Below, one piece after another: positions 59,285-64,000 of a stretch of DNA of 64,000 nt. The DNA comes from Planotetraspora thailandica (lineage in GTDB: Bacteria > Actinomycetota > Actinomycetes > Streptosporangiales > Streptosporangiaceae): NCBI RefSeq assembly GCF_016863335.1, contig NZ_BOOR01000025.1:186001-250000 (forward strand), read 5' to 3'. Position 1 is the stretch's first letter, and every line of letters starts with the position of its first letter. Below the pieces are notes generated by a model. The model was not told where the DNA came from. It made no database searches and saw nothing but the letters and a program-made list of their open reading frames with translations. The position numbers and the translations under genes were made by a program.

Positions 59285-59689
59285 ATGAGGGTTCTCGTCT
59301 ACAGCGACGACGCAGGCACCCGGGAGAAGGTGCGACTGGCCATCGGACGGCGTCCCGCCGCGGACGTGCCGCTGGTCGAGATCGTCGAGTGCGCGACTCA
59401 GCCCGCGGTGATCAAGCTGCTCGACTCCGGCGACATCGACGTGGCCGTCCTGGACGGCGAAGCCGTGCCGGCCGGAGGCATGGGCGTGGCCCGGCAGGCC
59501 AAGGACGAGGTGCACAACTGCCCGCCGATCCTTCTGCTGGTCGCCCGCCGCGACGACCGTTGGCTGGCCAACTGGTCCCGCGCCGACGCCGTGGTGGCGC
59601 AGCCGATCGACCCCGTCGTCCTCGCCGAGACGACCGCCGACCTCATGCGCCGTCGCCTCAGCCTCACCGGCACGAATGATTCCGTCTGA
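59285..59689 (+). CDS. Atypical response-regulator receiver-like protein
   Basis: A 134-residue single-domain protein with the CheY-like layout. Acidic pair Asp8/Asp9 (LVYSDDAGT) and a phospho-acceptor-like Asp57 (VAVLDGEAV) are present. The conserved Thr/Ser after strand 4 is absent, and the conserved Lys of strand 5 is replaced by Gln106 (VVAQPID). There is no output domain. It may be a non-phosphorylated pseudo-receiver. It lies between ctaE (divergent) and trpD (24 bases downstream), and may be co-transcribed with trpD. Confidence 0.85.
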   Translation: MRVLVYSDDAGTREKVRLAIGRRPAADVPLVEIVECATQPAVIKLLDSGDIDVAVLDGEAVPAGGMGVARQAKDEVHNCPPILLLVARRDDRWLANWSRADAVVAQPIDPVVLAETTADLMRRRLSLTGTNDSV

Positions 59690-59713
59690 CATCTGACCTC
59701 GCGGAGCCCGCCC

Positions 59714-60757
59714 ATGGACACGCGCACCACCTGGCCCACACTGTTGAACGCCCTGCTCTCCGGTGAAGACCTGACGTCGGAGGAGACGTCGTGGGCCATG
59801 GCGGAGATCATGTCCGGCACGGCGACGTCCGTGCAGATCGCCGCCTTCGTGGTCGCGCTGCGGGCCAAGGGCGAGACGGTGGCCGAGGTGACCGGACTCG
59901 CCCGCACCATGCTCGAGCGGGCCACCCCGCTGTCGGTGGAGGGGCCCGTCCTCGACATCGTCGGCACCGGCGGAGACCGGGCCCACACGGTCAACGTCTC
60001 GACCATGGCCGCGATCGTCGCGGCGGCCGCGGGCGCCCGGGTCGTCAAGCACGGCAACCGGGCGGCCAGCTCCCTGTGCGGGGCCGCCGACGTCCTGGAG
60101 CACCTCGGCGTCACGCTGGACCTCGCGCCCGAGGTCACCGCCAGGGTGGCCGTGGAGGCGGGCATCGCCTTCTGCTTCGCGCCGGTGTACCACCCCGCGC
60201 TGCGGTTCGCCGGGCCAGCCCGCAAGGAACTTGGCGTGCCGACGGTCTTCAACTTCCTCGGCCCGCTGACCAACCCGGCCAGGCCGTCGGCGCAGGCCAT
60301 CGGCGTCTACGACACCCGGATGCTGCCGGTGGTCGCCGGAGTGTTCGCCGAGCGCGGCGTCTCGGCGCTGGTCTTCCGCGGCGAGGACGGCCTCGACGAG
60401 CTGTCGACCGCGGCGCCGTCCACCGTCTTCGTGGTCAAGAACGGCACCGCGACACGGACGATGTTCGACCCCGCGGAGATCGGCGTGCCGCGCTCGCAGC
60501 CAGGCGATCTGCGGGGCGGCGATGTGGAGTTCAACGCGGCCGCCGTGCACGACCTCGTGCGGGGCAAGACCGGCCCGGTGCGCGACGCGGTGCTGCTCAA
60601 CGCCGCCGCGGCGCTGGTCGCCCTCGACGGGCCCGGCGACGACCTCGCGTCGGATATCGGTACGGCGCTCGCCCGCGCGGCCGAGGCGGTCGACTCCGGC
60701 CGGGCCCAGGAGACGCTCGACCGCTGGGTCGAGGTCAGCCGTTCCCTGAAGCCCTAG
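59714..60757 (+). CDS. trpD: Anthranilate phosphoribosyltransferase
   Basis: A 347-residue enzyme of tryptophan synthesis, joining anthranilate and PRPP. Family boxes: [20 protein letters not shown] (PRPP), [20 protein letters not shown], and [13 protein letters not shown]. All catalytic elements are present. GGAG lies 7 bases before the ATG. No other trp gene is adjacent. In actinomycetes trpD is often separate, near the qcr genes, as here. Confidence 0.97.
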   Translation: MDTRTTWPTLLNALLSGEDLTSEETSWAMAEIMSGTATSVQIAAFVVALRAKGETVAEVTGLARTMLERATPLSVEGPVLDIVGTGGDRAHTVNVSTMAAIVAAAAGARVVKHGNRAASSLCGAADVLEHLGVTLDLAPEVTARVAVEAGIAFCFAPVYHPALRFAGPARKELGVPTVFNFLGPLTNPARPSAQAIGVYDTRMLPVVAGVFAERGVSALVFRGEDGLDELSTAAPSTVFVVKNGTATRTMFDPAEIGVPRSQPGDLRGGDVEFNAAAVHDLVRGKTGPVRDAVLLNAAAALVALDGPGDDLASDIGTALARAAEAVDSGRAQETLDRWVEVSRSLKP

Positions 60758-60792
60758 CCGGGTCTGTCCGGCGAGGTGAGCGCCGGGTGGCG

Positions 60793-61893
60793 TCAGCCGA
60801 CCTGCTGGGCGGCGCCGTTCCACACCGGCGGCGCGTAGCCGGCCGGTTTGTCGCCGATGCCGAGTCCTGGACTCACGATCCAGGACTGGTACTCCGGGGT
60901 GAACATCGCGTACGGCGAGGCCGCCGGCGGCGCACCGGCCTCGTCGAGCCTGCGGCGGGCCTCCTGAGGAATCTCGAAGTCGAGGGAGGCCAGGTTGCCG
61001 TCCAGCTGCTCGGTGCTGCTCGCCCCGATGATCACCGACCCGACGGCGGGCTGGGTCGCCACCCAGTTGATCGCGACCTGGGCCATGCTCCGGCCCAGAT
61101 CGGCGGCCACGCTCTCGAGCGTTTCGATCACCTGCCAGTCACGGTCGCCGATCGGCCGCTGATTCTCACCGATGCCGAGCCGTCCCGCGCCGCTCAGGCC
61201 GCCTTCGGTCCGCCGGTATTTGCCGGTGAGCAGCCCTCCGCCGATCGGGCTCCACGCGGTGAGCCCGAGCCCCAGAGACTGCGCCATCGGCACGAACTCC
61301 GGCTCGATGCCGCGGGCGATCAGGGAGTACGGCAACTGCAGGTTGATCATCGGGGTCAACGCGTGGGCCTCGGCGAAGCTCTGCGCCCGGGCGGCGTACC
61401 AGGCCGGCACGTCGGACAGTCCGGCGTACCGGATCTTGCCGGCGCGCACCAGATCGTCGAAGGTGCGCACCACCTCTTCGACGGGGGTGATCCGGTCCCA
61501 GGTGTGGAGCAGGTACAGGTCGAGGTAGTCGGTATCGAGCCGGCGCAGCGAGGCCTCCAGCGCGCGGATCATGTGTTTGCGGCCGTTGCCGCTCGCGTTG
61601 GGGTCGCTAGGGTCGATGCTGTTGGTGAACTTGCTGGTCAGCACGAGCCGGTCGCGCACCCCGGCGGAGGCGATCAGCCGGCCGAGGATGTGCTCGCTCT
61701 CGCCGGCGGTGTAGAAGTCGGCCGTGTCGACGAAGTTTCCTCCCGCCTCCAGGTAGCGGCGGAAGATGGGTTCGGCCTCCGCCTCGGTCTTGCCGTATGC
61801 CGCGTGGAAGCCGCTGGTGCCGAAGTTCATCGTGCCCAGCGCCAGCCGGCTCACCCGCAGCCCGGACCGGCCCAGCAGGTAGTAGTCGTTCAT
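60793..61893 (-). CDS. Aldo/keto reductase
   Basis: An oxidoreductase of about 366 residues. Tetrad residues: Asp and Tyr in VDTADFYTAGESEH, Lys in LVLTSKFTNS, and His in YLLHTWDRI. The cofactor site VGSVIIGASSTEQLDGNLAS is present. I choose ATG 61893: GAGGGG lies 9 bases upstream, against only 3 bases for the ATG at 61899. Two near-identical palindromes lie 45-96 bases upstream, indicating repressor control. It is convergent with trpD. The substrate is unknown. Confidence 0.92.
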   Translation of the reverse strand: MNDYYLLGRSGLRVSRLALGTMNFGTSGFHAAYGKTEAEAEPIFRRYLEAGGNFVDTADFYTAGESEHILGRLIASAGVRDRLVLTSKFTNSIDPSDPNASGNGRKHMIRALEASLRRLDTDYLDLYLLHTWDRITPVEEVVRTFDDLVRAGKIRYAGLSDVPAWYAARAQSFAEAHALTPMINLQLPYSLIARGIEPEFVPMAQSLGLGLTAWSPIGGGLLTGKYRRTEGGLSGAGRLGIGENQRPIGDRDWQVIETLESVAADLGRSMAQVAINWVATQPAVGSVIIGASSTEQLDGNLASLDFEIPQEARRRLDEAGAPPAASPYAMFTPEYQSWIVSPGLGIGDKPAGYAPPVWNGAAQQVG

Positions 61894-61937
61894 GGTCATG
61901 TGCCCCTCAACATGCCTTTTGCCTGATCGGCCAAGTT

Positions 61938-61989
61938 TGGACCGACTGGTCCACAACCGTGCCACGTTGATAATGGACCGTCAAGTCCA
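61938..61989 (-). promoter_or_regulatory. Two near-identical operator palindromes upstream of the aldo/keto reductase
   Basis: Site 1 (61938-61953) is TGGACC-GACT-GGTCCA. Site 2 (61974-61989) is TGGACCGTCAAGTCCA. The two agree at 13 of 16 positions; centres are 36 bases apart. Position between the reductase start and repeat locus 3 suggests a TetR- or MarR-type repressor; no such gene is adjacent. Confidence 0.75.
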
Positions 61990-62087
61990 AATTGTGAGTG
62001 GCGCTTCCCACGGATGTGAGTGGGCCCCTATGCCTGGGTCGTGCACCTTGCCGGCCACGGCCTGTGGGGGTCTCCGGGCCTGGCAGT

Positions 62088-62280
62088 GCATGATCACGAA
62101 ATGCGTCACCGCAGGCCGGAGTGCATTTCTTCGAACTACTGCATGATCACGATATGGATCGGCGCAGGTCGGGGGGCCTGCCCCCGAACTTCTGCATGAT
62201 CACCACAAGGGAACGCATGATCACCACAAGGGAACGCGTGATCACCACAAGGGAACGCGTGATCACCACAAGGGGAGTGT
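62088..62280. repeat. 53-bp tandem repeat locus 3 with a 21-bp short array
   Basis: GCATGATCAC starts at 62088, 62141 and 62194 (53-base steps). Then the array continues as 21-base units (GC-R-TGATCACCACAAGGGAAC) at 62194, 62215, 62236 and 62257. It fills the space before the RAM-domain gene. Confidence 0.88.
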
Positions 62281-62298
62281 GTGAATCGCCCCAGGGGG

Positions 62299-62586
62299 TC
62301 AGTCGGAGGTGTCGAGGCCGATGGAGAAGGCGGCTTCGAGGTCGTGGCGGGAGTAGGTCCGGAAGGCGATGTGCGTCTCCGTGTGGGTCACCCCGGCCAC
62401 CTTGTTGAGCCGGTTGGGGATCACCTCGGCGATCTCCTCGTACCGCTCGACCCTGATCATGGCCAGCAGGTCGAACTCGCCGGTGATCGAATAAACCTCG
62501 CTGACGCCGTCGAGTTCGGCGATGGTCTGGGCGACCTCCGGGATGCGGTCGACATCGGCTTTGATGTGCACGATCGCGGTGACCAT
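62299..62586 (-). CDS. Stand-alone Lrp/AsnC ligand-binding (RAM) domain protein
   Basis: A 95-residue protein made only of the RAM/ACT-like domain: TAIVHIKADVDRIPEVAQTI, VYSITGEFDLLAMIRVERYE and GVTHTETHIAFRTYSRHDLE. There is no N-terminal helix-turn-helix. Such proteins may bind amino acids and modulate a full-length Lrp partner. ATG start with GGAGAG upstream. It lies 51 bases from the exonuclease gene. The ligand is unknown; the family call is firm. Confidence 0.92.
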   Translation of the reverse strand: MVTAIVHIKADVDRIPEVAQTIAELDGVSEVYSITGEFDLLAMIRVERYEEIAEVIPNRLNKVAGVTHTETHIAFRTYSRHDLEAAFSIGLDTSD

Positions 62587-62637
62587 TGGGGTCTCTCCTG
62601 CTTTGTGGCGAGTACGGCTATGCCCCCGACCCTAGCG

Positions 62638-64000
62638 TCATCGCAGCGGCCTGCCCTCACGCGCCTGGCGCGGCTGCAGCGCCTGGTAGGCCCGCTCGAT
62701 CCGGTCCCTCAGGCGGCCGGCGCCGTACGCGGGGACGCTCCAGCCGCCGTCGACCTGAACGAGTCGCACGCCGGGTGAGTCGAGCCAGCGCAAAACGCAC
62801 TCGGTCTCCTCGGCGCTGGCGGCGGGAGTGGGTCCCGGCCCGGGGGTGACGGTCTCCGCGGTGGCCACGAGCGCGTCGACGTAGGGCGTGGGATGGGCGC
62901 CGCGCGGCATCACCCCGGCGGCGGCGAGCCTGCCGTACCGGATGACGTGGATGTCCCATCCGCCGTCGAACGCGGGGCTGGCCGCCACCATGTGGGGGAT
63001 CGTGGTGAGGGACCTCAGGCGTTGCATCCGGGCGGCCGTCCTGACGTAGGCCGCGAGCCGGTCGCGGTCGACGGCGGCCTCCTCGTAGCGCTGCTCCGCG
63101 GACAGCCGCCGCATCCGGGCCTCCAGCGCGGAGTAGACGGCCTCCCCGTCCTGCTCCATGGCGCGCTGCGCGCCGCGGACGTGGCGCGCGTACGCCTCCT
63201 CGCTCTCCCGCCCCTCGCAGGGGGCTCCGCAGCGGCCCAGCTCGGCCAGCGTGCAGGCGCTTCGCCGGGTGCGGGCGGAGATGCGCTCGGTGCACTGGCG
63301 CAGGGGAAGCGCCTCGTGCATGGCCGTACGGGCCTCGTCGGCCGTGCGGCTGTTGCCGAACGGCCCGAGATAGGTCGCCCCGTCGTCCTTGACCTCCCGC
63401 ACGATGCTGAGCCGGGGGAACGGCTCGTCGGTCAGCTTGAGCCACACCGCGCGCTCGGGAAAGCGGGATCTCCTGTTGTAGCGGGGCTTGGTGGCGCCGA
63501 TCATCCGCAGCTCGCGGATCTCGGCCTCCAGGCCGGTGGCGCACACGATCGTGCGCACCCGCTCGGCGATGCCGACCATCTCGCGGACCCGGGAACGGGT
63601 CTCGCTGGCCGTGAAATAGCTGCGCACGCGGTTGCGGAGGTTGGTGCTCTTGCCGATGTAGAGGGCCTCTCCGCGGGCGTCCTCGAAGACGTAGACGCCC
63701 GGCGCGCTGGGCACCCCCTCAGCGAGGTGCCGCTTGCGCTGCTGCTCGGGGGTGGGGGTCCGCGCGTAGCTTCGCAGCTCTTCCAGGGTGTGCACGCCGA
63801 GCGAGCCGACCCGCGCGATGAGTCCGTGGAGCACGTCCACGGTCGCCTGGGCGTCGGCCAGGGCCCTGTGGCACGGCTCGGTCGAGCTGCGGAAGAGCCG
63901 GGCCAGCGTGGCGAGCTTGCAGTTGGGCGTCTCGTCGCGGGTGAGCACCCGCCGGGCCAGGTCGGCGGTGTCGACCACCGGGTTGGCCGGCGGCGGGTAG
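62638..64000 (-). CDS. DEDDh-exonuclease / GIY-YIG (UvrC-like) protein, 5' truncated by window
   Basis: The frame is open to the window end, so the start and most of the DnaQ-like exonuclease are outside. The visible part begins with the last exonuclease segment (HRALADAQATVDVLHGLI, with the His-x4-Asp pair). It continues with the GIY-YIG nuclease domain PGVYVFEDARGEALYIGKST, a UvrC-like region CxxAELGRCGAPCEGR and a UVR helix pair (RLSAEQRYEEAAVDRDRLAA). Fusions of this kind are common in actinomycetes and probably act in DNA repair or nucleotide-flap removal. The biochemical role is not well defined. Confidence 0.92.
   Translation of the reverse strand, partial: YPPPANPVVDTADLARRVLTRDETPNCKLATLARLFRSSTEPCHRALADAQATVDVLHGLIARVGSLGVHTLEELRSYARTPTPEQQRKRHLAEGVPSAPGVYVFEDARGEALYIGKSTNLRNRVRSYFTASETRSRVREMVGIAERVRTIVCATGLEAEIRELRMIGATKPRYNRRSRFPERAVWLKLTDEPFPRLSIVREVKDDGATYLGPFGNSRTADEARTAMHEALPLRQCTERISARTRRSACTLAELGRCGAPCEGRESEEAYARHVRGAQRAMEQDGEAVYSALEARMRRLSAEQRYEEAAVDRDRLAAYVRTAARMQRLRSLTTIPHMVAASPAFDGGWDIHVIRYGRLAAAGVMPRGAHPTPYVDALVATAETVTPGPGPTPAASAEETECVLRWLDSPGVRLVQVDGGWSVPAYGAGRLRDRIERAYQALQPRQAREGRPLR

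Noticed and set aside
36236-62280. TGATCA tandem repeats read as CRISPR arrays
   Set aside because: The 53-base spacing superficially fits repeat plus spacer, but the 'spacers' are similar to each other, the arrays are short, units shrink to 21-23 bases, and no cas gene is present.

Overview
The window is high-GC actinomycete chromosome. The reasons are the gene content (glnE/glnA, the ctaCDF and ctaE-qcrCAB respiratory genes, lipA/lipB, nadA, DUF3043 and DUF4191 proteins, the PspA-PspAA-HtpX-PspAB set), the strong third-position GC bias and the many GTG starts. The gene set and order recall the Streptomyces chromosomal core. The unusual repeats and the accessory genes suggest another family, perhaps Streptosporangiales, but that is inference.

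Layout. 1-1259 is the 3' end of glnE. 1.3-6.5 kb holds an unrecognised membrane protein, a TetR regulator and a large LuxR-type (LAL) ATPase regulator. 6.6-13.4 kb is a class II lanthipeptide cluster on the minus strand: lanM, lanT and four precursor genes with mersacidin-like leaders. Three precursors resemble each other (alpha-like) and one resembles beta peptides of two-component lantibiotics. 13.7-24.5 kb is accessory DNA: a VanZ/TmrB-like pair, an RTX protein, a DinB-like protein, a CadD-like transporter, a ClpX-type zinc-finger regulator with a double operator, several very small secreted or membrane peptides, a VOC gene broken by one stop codon, and an integrase remnant beside glnA.

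24.5-64 kb is mostly core metabolism. It contains glnA (with a predicted GlnR box), lipA/lipB and neighbours, lpdA-sucB, pepA, cobU-cobS, a multicopper oxidase with an aldo/keto reductase, the psp/htpX envelope-stress operon, nadA, erpA, a PfkB kinase, a cysteine desulfurase/TusA pair, the aa3 oxidase and bcc complex genes, trpD, a second aldo/keto reductase with a double operator, an Lrp-type RAM protein and the 3' part of an exonuclease/GIY-YIG protein. Three intergenic loci carry the same 53-bp tandem repeat.

How the genes connect. GlnE (position 1) is the adenylyltransferase that acts on GlnA (24.5 kb). CtaC/D/F/E and QcrA/B/C form the terminal respiratory supercomplex, split into two convergent blocks around an L,D-transpeptidase. 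LipA matures lipoyl enzymes such as SucB. The LipB homologue appears to lack both catalytic residues of the family. The lanthipeptide cluster has modification, leader-cleavage/export and precursor genes but no recognisable LanFEG immunity transporter. The most novel items are the four-peptide lanthipeptide cluster, the LipB lacking its active site, the 53-bp TGATCA repeat family, and the two double-operator modules. No tRNA, rRNA, complete mobile element or CRISPR array was found.
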